Positions 47,831 through 60,460 are shown, numbered from the stretch's first letter. The stretch: 64,000 bases of DNA from Senecio squalidus (GCA_910822075.1 CAJVGC010000592.1:5276756-5340755); one strand, 5' to 3'. Made by a program: numbers and translations. Notes: generated from the sequence alone by a model not told the origin.

Positions 47831-50800
47831 TTGTCTACTATAACTGATGCACCTAAAAATGCTGAGAAAGTTGTTAGTAGTGACAATGAATCTGATGTTT
47901 CTGTTACTAAAGTGAGTAAACTTGATTTTGGTGATCCGTTGTATCTACATGCTAGTAATATATCCAGTGCTCCTCTTACAAATATTAAACTTACTGGTAC
48001 TGAAAATTATACTATATTGAGTTGTGTTGTTACACTTGCTTTGGAAACTAAGAATAAGATTGAGTTTATTGATGGTAGTTCAGTTAGGCCTGTTGATGAT
48101 GATGTGTTAGGAAGACAGTGGGATAGATGTAATGTTGTTGTACTGTCTTGGTTACTTGGTTCTATTTCTGAAGAGTTATATTTGGGTCAAATTTTCTCCA
48201 AAAATCCATCTGTTGTCTGGGCTGAATTAAAAGAAACATATGATAAAATTGATGGGTATGTAATCTTTAATTTGCATCATAAAATAAACTCTTTAAGACA
48301 AAATGGGTCATCTGACTTTGAATACTATCATAAACTTAATTCTTTGTGGAAACAATTTGATGCTATTGTTAAATTGCATGTGTGTACTTGTCAAGGTGCT
48401 AATGAGTTCCATGAGTTTAGTCAGTTAATGAAGTTAATGCAATTTCTTATGGGTCTTGATGATGTGTATCAACCTGTGAGAAGTAACTTGTTAACTAGAG
48501 ACCCCTTACCATCTATCAAAACTGCTTTTGCCACTATCTCTAGAGAGGAATCTCATAGAGGTAGTGACTTGTCAAAAAAGGGTCAACATTCTGCTTTTAT
48601 GGGTAGCACATGATCTAACAATACAAACACTAATGTGTTTAAAAGAAACACTACCAATGCAAACTCTAACAATTTTGTTTGTTAAGAATACCAGTTTAAA
48701 ATGTACAAAATGTGGTTTGATTGGTCACACTGTTGACAGATGTTTTAAAATCATTGGTTTTCTACCTAATTTTCCTAGGAAAAATAATAATAATGGAAAT
48801 AAAGGTGGTACTCAAAGGTTTACAAATAATCATTCTCATGTTGATACACATACCAGTCCTAGTACCCTCCCTACTAATGTGTTTTCAGATGACCAGTTAG
48901 TTGTTCTCAGTTCCTTGATTAATCAACCAAGACCATCAGACATTCCCATATGTAATATGGCAGGTAGGTTTGTTCATGTGTCTAAACTTGGGTGGGTTAT
49001 TGATTCAGGGGAAAATCAACATTATATTACTCATGAGTCCAATCTTGATAATGTAGTTGATATATCTGGATTAAGTTTGACTGTTGAACATCCTAATAAT
49101 ACTGCTGCTAAAATTACTAAGATCGGTAATTATAGATTAAATAACAATGTGGTTTGTTTGATGTGCTTGTTGTTCCTGAGTATATTGTAAATATGTTGTC
49201 AGTTCATAAGATAGCTAGAGATAGTAAAATGTTCATAGGATTTGATGAAGATAAATGCTATGTACAAGACTTACCTCAAAACAATCTGATGGGAAAAACT
49301 TGGGTGACTGGTAATCAACATGGGGGCATTTATTTCTTGGATAAATATAGTTTAGACAGAGGTAATATGTGTAACAATATGTTTACTTGTTATGTGTCTA
49401 AGTATGTTTGGCATAGTAGATTGGGACACCCCTCTGATCAAGCTCTACTAGTTCTTAATAAACAGTTAGGTTTGAGTAATGAAAAACTTTTACCATGTGA
49501 TGTCTGCCATAAGGCAAAACAAACCAGAGAACCCTTTCCAAGTAGTGATCATAAAACCACAGTTGTAGGAGAACTAGTACACCTTGATGTATGGGGACCT
49601 TATAAAGTAACTTCTAAAAAAGGTTTCAAATTCCTAACTATTGTTGATGACTACTCCAGAGGTGTTTGGGTGTATTTGCTTAAGAATAAAAGTGATGTTT
49701 TTGATAATATAGTTTCTTTTTACAATCTCATTGAAACACAGTTTCATAAAAGGGTCAAAGTGTTTAGATCTGACAATGGTACTGAGTTTGTAAACAGTTC
49801 CATGCATTCTTTTTGCCATGACCATGGTGTTATTCACCAAACATCTTTGGCTTATACACCACAACAGAATGGAGTAGTTGAAAGGAAACATAGACACCTT
49901 CTTAATGTTGCTATGTCCCTTATGTTTCAGGGGGGAATTCCTCTAAACTTATGGCCTGAATGTGTTCTGACTGCTTGTTATCTTATTAATAGGTTACCAT
50001 CCTCTGTGTTACTTGGTAAGTCTCCCTTTTCTGTTCTGTTTGGTTATGACCCTAATATTTCTCATCTGAGAAGTTTTGTCTGTCTGTGTTTTTCAAAAAA
50101 AATAAATGTGAGTGATAAGTTTTCTCATAGGTCTGAAAAGTGTGTAATGATAGGTTATTCTAGTACCCAAAAGGCATATAAGTTGTATTCTTTGGAGAGT
50201 AAACATATTGTTTACTCAAGAGATGTGAAGTTTTATGAAACTATTTTTCCGTTTGTTTTAACATTGATCTTGTTAGTCCCATTCTTAATAAAGACATCAC
50301 TCACTTAAATTTCCTTGACAGTCCTTACTTTAATAGTGATGAGTCTCCCTGTGATGAAATTAAGGCTAAGTCTCTTTCTAGAAGCGGTCCTCCTATGTTA
50401 GGAAGTCTTCCTGAGTCTAGTGATAGTTCTTTAAGAGATATGAGTGTTATAGGTACTACATGCTCAAGTCCTTTAGAACATGATCATGGATCAGTTGAAG
50501 AAACCAACATAGGTAGTGATGCTAATGACCAACAAGACAAGGGCATTATGCCTGAGTCTAGGGGCCAGTCTGCTGAGGGATTAGGTGAACCGTACACTGT
50601 AAGAAAGTCCACTAGACCTTCTGTGCTCCCTGCTAAACTTGGTGATTTTGTTCTTAGTGATAAAGTTAAATACAATGTTAATAAAGTTGTTGACTATTCT
50701 GTTCTTAGTGATGGTAATTTCTGCTTTGTTACTTCTCTAAATCAACATATTGAACCCAAAACATTTTATGAAGTTGTTAAACATAAACATTGGGTTGAAG

Positions 50801-52254
50801 CTATGAATTCTGAAATTGAGGCCTTGCTTAGAAATAATACTTGGGATGTTGTTGATAGACCTGTAAATAGAACCCCTATAGGGTGTATGTGGATTTATAA
50901 GATTAAGTATAAGTCTACTGGTGAGGTTGACAGATTCAAAGCAAGACTTGTTGCTAAGGGTTATAGTCAAAAATAAGGTATTGACTATGAGGATACATTT
51001 TCTCCTGTTGTGAAAATTGTAACTGTGAGGTGTTTAATTAACTTAGCTGTGAAAATGAAATGGAACTTGTATTAGCTTGATATAAATAATGCATTTATTT
51101 ATGGTGATTTAGTTGAAGATGTGTATATGTCTCTTCCTTTGGGTTTTTATAATGAAAACAACAATAAAGTCTGTAAACTGAATAAGTCTTTATATGGGTT
51201 GAAACAAGCACCTAGGCAATGAAATGCCAAGTTGACTGCTAGCTTAATTGAAATGAATTTAGGCAAAGTAAAAATGATTACTCATTGTTTACTAAACTGA
51301 AAGGTAGTATTTTTGTTGCATTGCTTGTTTATGTGGATGATATTGTTATAACTGGCAATGATGAGCATGAGCTGAATAATTGTAAAGACTTTCTGAAAAG
51401 TAAATTCAAAATAAAGGACTTGGGTACACTTAAATACTTTCTTGGTATTGAAGTTCTTAGTAGTAAAGATGGTTTATGTTTGAGTCAAAGAAAGTATTGT
51501 TTAGATTTGTTTTCAGAGTATGGTGTTTTGGGTAGTAAACCCTTAAAAACACCTACTAAAGTCAATTTAGTGATAACAGATGAAACTAATAAACATGAAA
51601 CTGATTTTGTGTTATCTGATTTCACCTATTATCAAAAGCTTGTGGGAAAAATTATCTATTTGACTCTCACAAGGCCAAATATTTCTTATGTTGTACAATG
51701 TTTAAGTACTTACATGCATAGGCCCTTAAACTCACACTTAAAGCTGGCTTTTAGGTTATTAAAATACCTTAAAAGTTCACCTGAAAAAGGTGTGTGGTTT
51801 AACAGTGATTCTAATTAGTTACTTACTGCTTATGTTGACTCAGACTATGGCAAGTGTTTATCTACTAGAAGGTCTGTTACTGGATACTGTGTATTTTTTT
51901 GGTAATAGTCTTGTGTCATGGAAAAGTAAGAAACAAGCAACTGTTTCTAGATCATCAACTAAGGCAAAGTATAGGGTTCTTGTAGCAGTTGCTTGTGAAG
52001 TTTTTTGGGTTGTTAAGCTTTATAAAGATCTAAATGTTTTAAACTTAATACATCTTAATACTTTTTGTGATAATAAATCTGCTTTAGACATTTCTGCAAA
52101 TCTAGTTTTTCATGAAAGGACTAAGCATTTTGAAATTGATTTGCATTTTGTTAGAGAAAAGTTTTTGGATGGAACTATTAATGCACTTAAAGTTGATTCT
52201 TGTAAATATTTTGCTGACATTTTTACAAAGGGTTTACCTGTTTTTCAACATTAA
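47831..52254 (+). pseudogene. Copia gag-pol, several stops and frameshifts
   Basis: Gag (47831-48613) shows NYTILSCVVTLALETKNK and LGSISEELYLGQIF of the copia Gag family; the codon at its expected start is TTG, not ATG. After a stop and frame change a zinc knuckle CTKCGLIGHTVDRC is seen, then protease WVIDSGENQHYI. The integrase has an HHCC domain (HSRLGHP..CDVCHKAK) and the DDE core (DVWGPYKV, FRSDNGTEF, QQNGVVERKHR). RT starts at WVEAMNSEIEALLRNNTWDV and retains LLVYVDDIVITG. RNase H includes SRSSTKAKYR. Stops lie near 50974, 51076, 51221 and 51816, and the frame changes near 49160, 50290 and 51270. The element cannot make its own proteins. Confidence 0.9.
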
Positions 52255-52300
52255 TTTTTATGTCAAAAGTTGGAGTTGAAAGACATGTTCCAAAGATGTG

Positions 52301-52779
52301 TTTAAGGGGAGATATTGGAATGAATGGGTGTATGTACTAAAACATTTAAGCACATCTTTGTAACCTTAGTTATCTAGTTTTCTAACTTGGTTTGTTTTCA
52401 TGTTTAAATGTCAGTTAAGTTGTACGTTGGAGGACTGAATATGGCATGATTGGAAACTGCTAACTTGGAGGACTAGTTTGTCATTTCTGGAAGTTGAGTC
52501 GGTCAAGGAGGTCAAGAATAAATAAACGGTGTTTGTTGACTGGAGAGCTCATAATCGATCTCACCTTTCTCTCTCTAAAACTGGTTTTCTCAATTTGTTT
52601 ATCTCTCTAGAATTGTTGTTTTCATAGTAGAGATTTAGTGTTGGTGTTAATTAGAGAGTTGTAAGAATCATTACGCCTTGTATGATTCTTGTGTTGTTTT
52701 GTAATTCTGGTTGTAATCTGTAGAAACCCTAATTTGGTTTTATTCAATCATTTTTGTTTTTGGTTTATAAAATCGTTCA
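52301..52779 (+). repeat. Copia purine tract and 3' LTR
   Basis: TTAAGGGGAGA (about 52302-52312) is the polypurine tract. The LTR follows at 52313-52779, starting TATTGGAATG and ending AATCGTTCA. Confidence 0.9.
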
Positions 52780-52784
52780 AACAT

Positions 52785-53597
52785 TGTATAAGGTTGGCCC
52801 GAAAGTATAAGATGGATTCAATAATGATCATTGGACTCGGAGTTTCTTCGCCAATTTAAACCTTTAGGTAGAATGCAATTTTCCCCACCTTAGGCGAATA
52901 CTTGTATACAATAAAAGTCAAATACAACATTTAAAAGTCAATTACAGAATAATAAACATTTTTCAAAACTATATTTATTTAAATAATTTAGAGTCATTAC
53001 TAAATATGAGGGATACAAAGTTTGATTCATGTTATAAGAGATACCATATTCGATTTATATTTAATGCATTTATAGACTCAAAATGCTATTAAAAATCAAA
53101 GTCAAATATTCCTTAACTAGAGAAAATTAAAAATATTTTCTTATTGAGCGAAAATGATTAGACAAGTATATTTGAGATAAGAACATGAATACACAGTATA
53201 AATTTGACATAAATTTGACCTTTCTAAATAATTGAATCGAGAAAAAACTTTATATTTACCGATATAATGAATATGTAAATTAATATAATTCGTCATTTCA
53301 TATGTTTTTTTCTTTGGTGATAATCCAAAACAAAAAAGTGTTGATTTTTAATTAAGGATGTCGATGATTTATTTTCCACTCTTTCTTAAGTTTATCAATA
53401 ACTATAAATGTTTCTTTATTAGTCAAAGACTTTTATTTAAACAAATGTTTTGCTTCAAGACCAAAATGATGTGATTTATAACCAGATTACTTTTACCGTT
53501 TTTCAAAAATTAATAACAAAAATGAATGAAAATAGAAAAATATTTTTTCTTGTTTATAATTTTAGATACATTACTATTTTTATTTTCCAAATAATTA
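52785..53597. other. AT-rich spacer
   Basis: No gene, RNA or repeat ends were recognised. The short frame at 53450-53635 is low in complexity and not supported. Confidence 0.5.
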
Positions 53598-54071
53598 TAA
53601 GACTATGCGGTGTGAGGCGTGAACCACCTCAATAACGCCGCCACCTCAGCTCTATAACGCCCCACCACGCCTCCCCCACTACGGTGGGGGCGTTATCGCC
53701 AAAAATCCAGCCACGGCGTGTGCAGAATAACGCCGTGGTGGGAGGAAAGGGAGAAGGCAACGGTCGAATATTGTGTGCAACGGCCATATTTTTAAAACAA
53801 TTGCCTATATATACAAATACTCAAACATACTCAAACACACACAAAATATATACAAATATTCAAAAACACACAAAAAACACACACAAATTTTATAAAATGT
53901 CAAGTTCGTCAAGTTCGGATGACGATGCAATTGTAGCCGAAACGATTACGGCCGTTGTTAACTATGCATCACAATACATCCAAAGACCAATCACCACAAG
54001 AAGAACCGCTATATAACGTAACCTTGAAGAAGCTAACACACTACTAATGGAATCTTACTTTTCTCCGGGTT
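53598..54071 (+). pseudogene. PIF/Harbinger-like transposase, N-terminal fragment cut by a gypsy insertion
   Basis: From ATG at 53897 the frame reads MSSSSSSDDDAIVAETITAV, then a TAA at 54014, then in the same frame RNLEEANTLLMESYFSPG. The last part resembles the start of HARBI1-like transposases (R-R.-.EA-..L-..DYF). Upstream, ATAACGCC and GGCGTTAT repeats form hairpins, for example around 53651-53697, as expected of subterminal transposon sequence. The gypsy LTR begins at 54072 and ends the reading. A right half may lie beyond the window. Confidence 0.5.
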
Positions 54072-56095
54072 TGTCACACCCCGCTAAAGCGGAAACACGG
54101 AATGTGAAGAGCAAAGAATCATTTCACGGGTTACACTAAAAATAACGGTTCGAGTCATTAAGATTTAAATTAAAAAGTACAAGTCAAAGATACAACCAAG
54201 TTTCAATATAAGACCATGGTACATAACCAGAGTGTTTTTAAATAAAATTCCCAAAATAAGGTCTTCTTCCCCAAGTACACTTCACATGATGGAATTGACC
54301 CGCCCGAGCAATGCACTTCATAACTTACGCTTAATTCCTGAAACATGAGATAAAGTGTCAACTACGAAAACGTAGTGAGTGAGTTACAGTTTACGATTTG
54401 AAGAGAGGTTCAAGTTAAGAGTTCAAGTCAAAGAATTTCAAGATAAGATTAGATACTTAAAATTCGAGAGTAACTTAATTAAATTTAAGTGCTTAAAATT
54501 CAAGAATAACCCAATTTCAAGACAATTTCAAGTACTTTAGAATAAATTTAAGTAAGTTAAAAAAAAAATGAGTTCAAGTACGTCCAAAACAATTTCAAGT
54601 ACGACCAAAGTAAGTCTAAGTCAAATACAGAGTCAAATAGTGTAGCGAGCAAAAGGGGTCATAGTCACTACCTCAGCGGTGGATTAATCCACATGTGCAG
54701 GACAGAACGTAAGTATATGCGTAATATAGACCTATGATCCTCGAGTTGTACCAACCGCTAAGCTTAATATACGTAAGATTTAGTCTACACACTAACCCGA
54801 TTCTAGTCAAGTACCTGCCCACCAGTCAAGTCTACAGTCAGAGTCCGCGAGGACCTAGCAATATGTACCTTGGTCGCTACCCATTGGTAAGGAGTGACCG
54901 CTCCTAAGTATCGATACCCATAATATATGCTAACGGCTTGTGTTAATAGTGTGTATAGTCGTCCAAGTAAATCGTGGGACTTTTGCCGAACAGTTTTAAA
55001 AAGTCTTTTAGTCTGCACTTACGGCGTTATATTCTCACCTAGGGTTTAGTACTTAAATACAACCAAGCTATCAATGTCTATTCAAGTATCCAAAGAGGCA
55101 AACCTAGGGAGTCTAAGATAAGCCAATCCGAACAGTTGATGTGGTTTACGCATATTAGGCCAAATAGTCGTCCAATTAAATCGTCCAAGATAGTCTAAAA
55201 GTCGTCCAAATACAATTAGTTCGTCCAAAATAGTTTAAAAGTCGTCCAAATAGTTCGTTCAAAATAGTTTATAAGTGCAAAAGTCAAAGTTTAATAAGTC
55301 AAAAGTCATCGTTTAATAAGTCAAAATTCAAAGTTTAATAAGTCAAAAGTCAAAGTTTAATAAGACAAAAGTCAAACTAGTTCAAATAGTTCAAAAGTCA
55401 AAATAGTTTATAAGTAAAAAAGTCGAATTGGTCCGATGAGTACCAAAAGTAAAATAGTCGTACAATTTCAATAAGTCAAAATAGTTTGATAAGCAATTTC
55501 ACATAATGCCATAGTCCAAAAACAATTTGATCTCATGTTTCCCCCAAAAAGCATATTTAAATGTAAAAGTAAGGAGGGGTGTAACTCACGGTTTGCGAAG
55601 AGAGTGAACTCGGAATCGGTCGGATAAGGAGTCGGGAATCACGGAATGCCTATGAATACCAAGAGTGTCCAAAAGTTAATGTCTTATTAGGTCCTTTATA
55701 TAAGATTAGGTAACTTTTGTTTATGGTTATGTGATGAAGTCAAATTGTCTCAAAATTGGTCCGAAGCGGTTAACGTTTATTCTTAGTTTGAAAGTTCAAA
55801 GTTAAAGTTATTGATATGATAACCATGTTTAGGTTACTGAAATGGTTTAGATTTTCTAGTGAAATTTGGGCAGCGCTTCCGCGCCCAAATTTCATGTCCA
55901 AAACCTACAACCATTTCCGCTCACAAAACATGCATATACACCCAACAACTTCAAAATAAGTCAAATAAGTCCAAAAGTCCAATACAAATCATTATTATTA
56001 TTAGTTTTACTCATCTCAGTCTTATAATAACATTTGTAAAAGTCCAGAATGTGTGTACAAGTTTAAAACGGACAAACGACGATTTTTAGGGAGAA

Positions 56096-56147
56096 CAGCA
56101 GCTCGGTGCTGCGCACCTGGGCACAGGTGCTGCGCACCTAGATGCTG
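56096..56147. repeat. Palindrome cassette with GGTGCTGCGCACC, inner site
   Basis: Two copies of an almost perfect palindrome (GGTGCTGCGCACCT and AGGTGCTGCGCACCT) are separated by nine bases. The matching site in the other LTR copy is about 63533-63583. In the solo LTR at 337-3166 the same place carries the unrelated CAGCCGGCGGCTG motif. Confidence 0.75.
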
Positions 56148-56807
56148 TCTCTTTCCCATTTTGTGTTTTTCTTGCTAAAAACGTTTTGTGACTCAAGGAT
56201 TTCGACATGCAACCGGTGGATAACTTATAAAACATCATTTTTATGGTTTCTAAACAACTTTTATCCATAAAAACATAAATCTAAGTATCATCTAGATAAA
56301 AATCGTTTTTGTAGAGAAAGTGATATAAATCTTTATAAAAACCCATTTTTCTTGTTTAGATCTTACATGCAATCAAAGATTTTAGTAAAAAGAGTAAAGT
56401 AGAAGAGTTATACCGAAGGAAAAGAAATGAAACGATTTGGATGAGTTTTTAGCCCCAAATCTCCTTGAAAACCCGATTTAATCCTTTCCTTTTGCTACCC
56501 TTTACCCTTGGAACGTTTTGTTTAAAGTTGATAGTCGATTTTGATGAGTTTAGGGACTGATTTCTGGTGATATTTCTCTGGTTTCTTGGGTTCTAGAGAG
56601 AGAGATGAGAGAAAATGGCTATGTGTGTGTTTTTGTGTGTGTAAAATGATTTAAGAAAATGAAAATGAAAAGAAATTAAGTGAAATTATGTTAAAGGAGT
56701 GTTGGAATACTGAAATGCAGTAAATGAGTGCCTGGACTCGTTCTTGATTGGTTTAAAAGTGTGTAAAAACGAGGTAAGGACTAAACATGAAAATTTTTTG
56801 AAATCTG

Positions 56808-56857
56808 CAGCTAGGTGCTGCGCACCTCAAGAGGAGGTGCTGCGCACCGGGCTGTTT
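56808..56857. repeat. Palindrome cassette with AGGTGCTGCGCACC, outer site
   Basis: Two copies of AGGTGCTGCGCACC around the spacer TCAAGAGG. It lies about 330 bases from the LTR end, matching the place of the two-copy CAGCCGGCGGCTG cassette at 602-643 in the solo LTR. Confidence 0.75.
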
Positions 56858-57144
56858 TCCAGGTTTCCTGATTTTTCGTTTTTACGTTATTGCTTCGTTG
56901 GACCTTTTTGTTAACTGAAAGTTCTCAATTATGACTAGTTATGAACTTAGGAAAGTTCAATATGTGTTTTCTTGGTATTAGGACTTATAAAATTGATTCC
57001 GGAAGTTATTCCGACCTTAGTTCCGACAAAGTACCGACTCAATAGTTTCGAACTAGAACAAAGCGAATACGATAAAAGAGTGACTAATGATTTCGAACCG
57101 ACCTAGTAGCTAAACAAGTATCTAGATTCTTGACGGTTGTCACA

Positions 57145-59253
57145 TTCTCCCCGGGTTGAAAGGAATTTCGTCCCGAAATTTAGTTCGTCTCATGGGGAAA
57201 ATTTTTGCCGTCGGATCGTAGTGGGTTCTCCTGACGAGTTTTGGCCCATGCGTCTTCACGAGGTAATGGAACTACGTCGGAGGTTCCACTGAACTCAGAG
57301 GTGGGGACAAGGTTCGGTCTAGCTCGTTTGACCTTGAAGTCGACAACCTAAGCGTTTCAACAAGGGAGTTGATTCGGTAGCGGTTTTGACCTTGTTTAGA
57401 GGGAGATGACCAAGGTCTCATCCGATGAACGCTTTACAAGTGTGAGGAGGGGCACGTAAGAACATTGGGAGACGGCCGGGAAAATTATAAACGATGAGAG
57501 GTCGGATCGGCATATCCCGAGACTTAGATTGAACCGGTGTACCTCGGCTTAGTTTGCCGCGTTTCCAGAAGCAGACTGTCCTCCTTCCGTGGCGGTATTA
57601 TAAGGAATACCCTATTGCCATCCAAGGGATTGAGGCTTTACTTCCAGGTGGTCGCGCGGCTCCTTGGCCGAGTACGGGAACGTTTCCGGTCCTTCGCGAG
57701 TAGAGGTAGACGTAGGACCTTGCAAGTCGTCAACCGTCAGCTCCTAGCTGACAGGGCGGTGTTTGACACTTGCGTCCAAGCATAGACTGATGGGTTCACA
57801 CTTCGTGCTGGCACGGGGTCCGTGACGCAAGTGTACCCGATTAAAGACAGGCGAATTGTGAGAGGTGATGAGGTATAGTCGCGTTCCTGGCGATTCTCCG
57901 GAGGGCACTTCAAAGAGGAGGGACATAGATCGACTAATAGTGGGGTGAGTTTTCGGTGTCCTACCTTGACCTCGAGGTAAGTGAAGCACTTGGCGGGATA
58001 CAGGGTGGTGTCCTTACACAGTGTCCGGCCAGAATAGTATTCTCGGGAACTCCGGTTACAGCAAGTCGGATCCCGGGTAAATGGAATAGCAATTCGATGG
58101 CCCTTGACGGGTATGGGTTCGCGAATACCTTCGGATTTCAGAGCTCATGCTAGGGGCTTGGCGCTACAAGCTACGTTTGGCCTGGGTCTGAGTTCCTTCG
58201 AGGTTGACTATAGAGTCGGGAAGTGTTCTGCTCGGGGTCAGCGTTCGAACTTAGGGAAATTGGCGTACGACTACTGACTTTGGAAGGGTTCTAGGGTGAG
58301 CTCGGGATGCTCACAGGATCTTCCTTGAGTAGGTGTGGGTGTTGGCGAGGAGTACGGTTATCAATCATTCATGTATGGCCTAAGCACTTTGTTCATTAAG
58401 TCCACGATCACCGGCAGTGTGTTGTTTAGGCGTACTAACAGGGGAAAAGCTTGGGTGGTTTGCATCGAGTTCGGAACATGCGGTCCTCAAGAGTGTTGGT
58501 CAAAATGTCGCGAACCTGGTGATAACTCGGGCGGGGTCGACCTTCGAGAGATGTGTTGCATCCTGCAACTACTCGGACTGATTGTCGATTCTCGGGGATG
58601 GTTATCGGTTCACGACGGTCTGCTTGATGAGTTCATGACGCTTGGCGTACAACGGATGGGTCTGTCTGTCTCTTGTTAGGGAAGCTGGACTCCCCGGGTT
58701 GACTTTGTGTGGTAGAGTTAGAGTTGGGAGGTTCCTACAGCGGCTTTGGCCGCCTTAGCATCTCCAGTGATGCCAGATGGTAGGGAGCCTTGGCTATTGG
58801 TGCCGTGCTAGGAACAAGGTTTATTTGGAATTTTCGCTCGCCGCCTTCGGCGGTAGTCCGGGCATTTTCTCAGGAAAGCTTTGGATGGTCCTCGACCACA
58901 GAGGTGTCTTGGACTCGGCCTTTCTTAGATTTATACCCTACTTCGTGAGCGGAGGGTGCGTCGTAGTCCTTCACGGAATGCTAGTGAGTTTATCAGAACG
59001 AACGACCTTGACTCAATTGTGCGGTGATTGGTTTATCCGACGATGGTGTCAGGGCTCGATGGTTTGGTAAGAACTGGGTCAGTGGAGGAATTTTTAGGCG
59101 AATCGACGTACGGGGAATCCTAAATTTGCATTTGTAGGTGCGGCTATTGGATCGTTGGCATATTCGAAGGAAAACTATCCGCAAAGCCTGAGGTCCTATA
59201 CTGATGAGATGTCTAATCTCTAAGGGCAAGGTTTTCTTCGATTCTTGAATCAA
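57145..59253. other. Gypsy internal region with no recognisable coding
   Basis: GC content is higher than elsewhere, yet neither strand keeps a long frame with pol motifs. The longest plus frames (57537-57785, 58335-58679, 58777-59070) lack domains and run against the element. The end next to the LTR, AATTTCGGGACGAAATTCC on minus, is the usual 3' tail of Tekay-like gypsy interiors. Confidence 0.6.
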
Positions 59254-60088
59254 TTAGTGCGGAAGGAAAAAGGGTCTTTTGACAGGGGACGTACCAGTAG
59301 TTGCTTTAAGGCTCTGAGAGGCTTCCTCGGCTGTGATTGCGAGAGCACTGAGGGTCTCTGTGGTATGCTCTAAGAGACAATCCTCACGAAAGTGCTGGTT
59401 GCTCCCACATTCGAGACATAGTAGCCTTCTGTTCGCATTTTCTGGACAGCACCAAGGGTAGTGTCCTACGGTGTTGCAAAGTTTGCATACCGGGCACCGC
59501 CGGACATGGTGGAAAGGGCATCTGTTGCATCGGGTGTGCGGTCCAGTGTGGGTTCGAGGTATGGTGGGGTATTCCTGGGGGATGCTAGTCCGTGATATTT
59601 GGTGGCGGAGTTTCCTTCTCTTGTTCTCCCTTCGTTGGAAGAGAGCAGGAGAGGGAGGTAAGGGGTAAATTCCAAGGTCCTCGTCCTCGTTCCAGCATGT
59701 TCACGACAATGTCGGAAGAGGTGTCCGATTTTTTTGCACGCGTAGCACGCTGGGCAGTCCCCAATGTGATGCCGGTAGCACTTTTCGCACTTAGGGTGCG
59801 GTCCAGCATACTCTCGGCGTCTGATGGCGGGCTTCTTGTCGTGGTTGCCCCTTATGGGTTGGTGACTAGCCCTACGCTTCTCACTTTTCTTCGAGTGACG
59901 GGGGCTGGAGGAGAAGGGGGGTTGTTGTCATGATTGATCTCCGAACAAAAGGTGTCGGGGTTATCGCCTCTGAAGATCCTGTCGCTCACTCCGGCGATCA
60001 CCTGGGCGATCAAGTCAGGTATTGCGGCGTTCATCTGGGCAATGACTTGCTCGGCGAGGTCACTAGCACTCAAGTGCGGGGGCGCCAT
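59254..60088 (-). pseudogene. Gypsy gag remnant with duplicated zinc-knuckle module
   Basis: Starts MAPPHLSASDLAEQVIAQMN, a gag-like N-terminal helix region. The central gag fold is absent. After a frame change near 59870 come KCEKCYRHHIGDC and CYACKKIGHLFRHC (exact CX2CX4HX4C), near 59715-59795. After a second frame change come RCNRCPFHHVRRC and CKLCNTVGHYPWCC (59465-59540), then CLECGSNQHFREDC (exact CX2CX4HX4C, about 59375-59420). The product would end VKRPFFLPH at a TAA at 59254. The first and second pairs are preceded by YAGPHPK and HTGPHTR, so the pair was duplicated. The frame changes mean no single protein is made unless frameshifting occurs. Confidence 0.7.
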
Positions 60089-60460
60089 GATTCTGCAAGA
60101 TGAAGAATTCAGGTTGGGTTTAGAATGCGCGGATGAGATATGATAAGAATTACGATTTAAGTGTCCATAGATAGTCATAGCACGAGATTAACACGAATGA
60201 TCAGGTAGTACACGCAAGATTATGGTTTAGGAGATAGAATCATAGTGTTCGCAACAAGTACAAAGTTCACAAGACACAATAAACCAAAAGATAAAAGATT
60301 GAATTTTTCATTAATGATAAGAAGTTTCGGTATACATGACAAATTCACTGAGAGAAACATACAAGTACAATACATAGAGGAATAATAAGTAGTGGCTTAA
60401 GTCGTGTACAATGGGAAAATTACGACTAAGCCGGTACAGTACAGTAAAAGGGAAACATGT

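Larger units (their letters stand above)
46512..52779 (+). mobile_element. Ty1/copia retrotransposon with both LTRs, coding region decayed
   Basis: Similar LTRs (46512-46976 and 52313-52779) enclose gag-pol in the copia order (protease, integrase, RT, RNase H). The primer site and purine tract are in place, and the flanks AATAT / AACAT are a 5-bp target duplication with one change. Both LTRs begin TATTGG instead of the usual TG. About 20 differences between LTRs by eye, plus several stops and frameshifts, mean an insertion that is not recent. It lies between the PP2C gene and PIF debris. Confidence 0.93.
54072..57144 (-). repeat. Gypsy 3' LTR, 3073 bp
   Basis: On the minus strand it begins TGTGACAACCG and ends GCGGGGTGTGACA. 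It carries GC-rich palindrome cassettes at 56096-56147 and 56808-56857 and a tandem AAAGTCAAAGTTTAATAAGT array at 55180-55440. Open frames such as 54803-55018 and 55859-56089 recur in the other LTR and hold no domain. Confidence 0.92.

Noticed and set aside
54803..55018. Minus-strand 71-codon frame repeated at 62239-62454
   Set aside because: Identical because both lie in LTRs; no domain and no reason to think it is translated.
55180..55440. Regularly spaced short repeats that look array-like
   Set aside because: They are direct, degenerate, without unique spacers, and repeated in the second LTR; this is an LTR minisatellite and not a CRISPR array.
57537..59070. Plus-strand frames of 82-114 codons in the gypsy interior
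   Set aside because: They run against the element's primer site and gag, lack domains, and GC-rich sequence favours chance frames.
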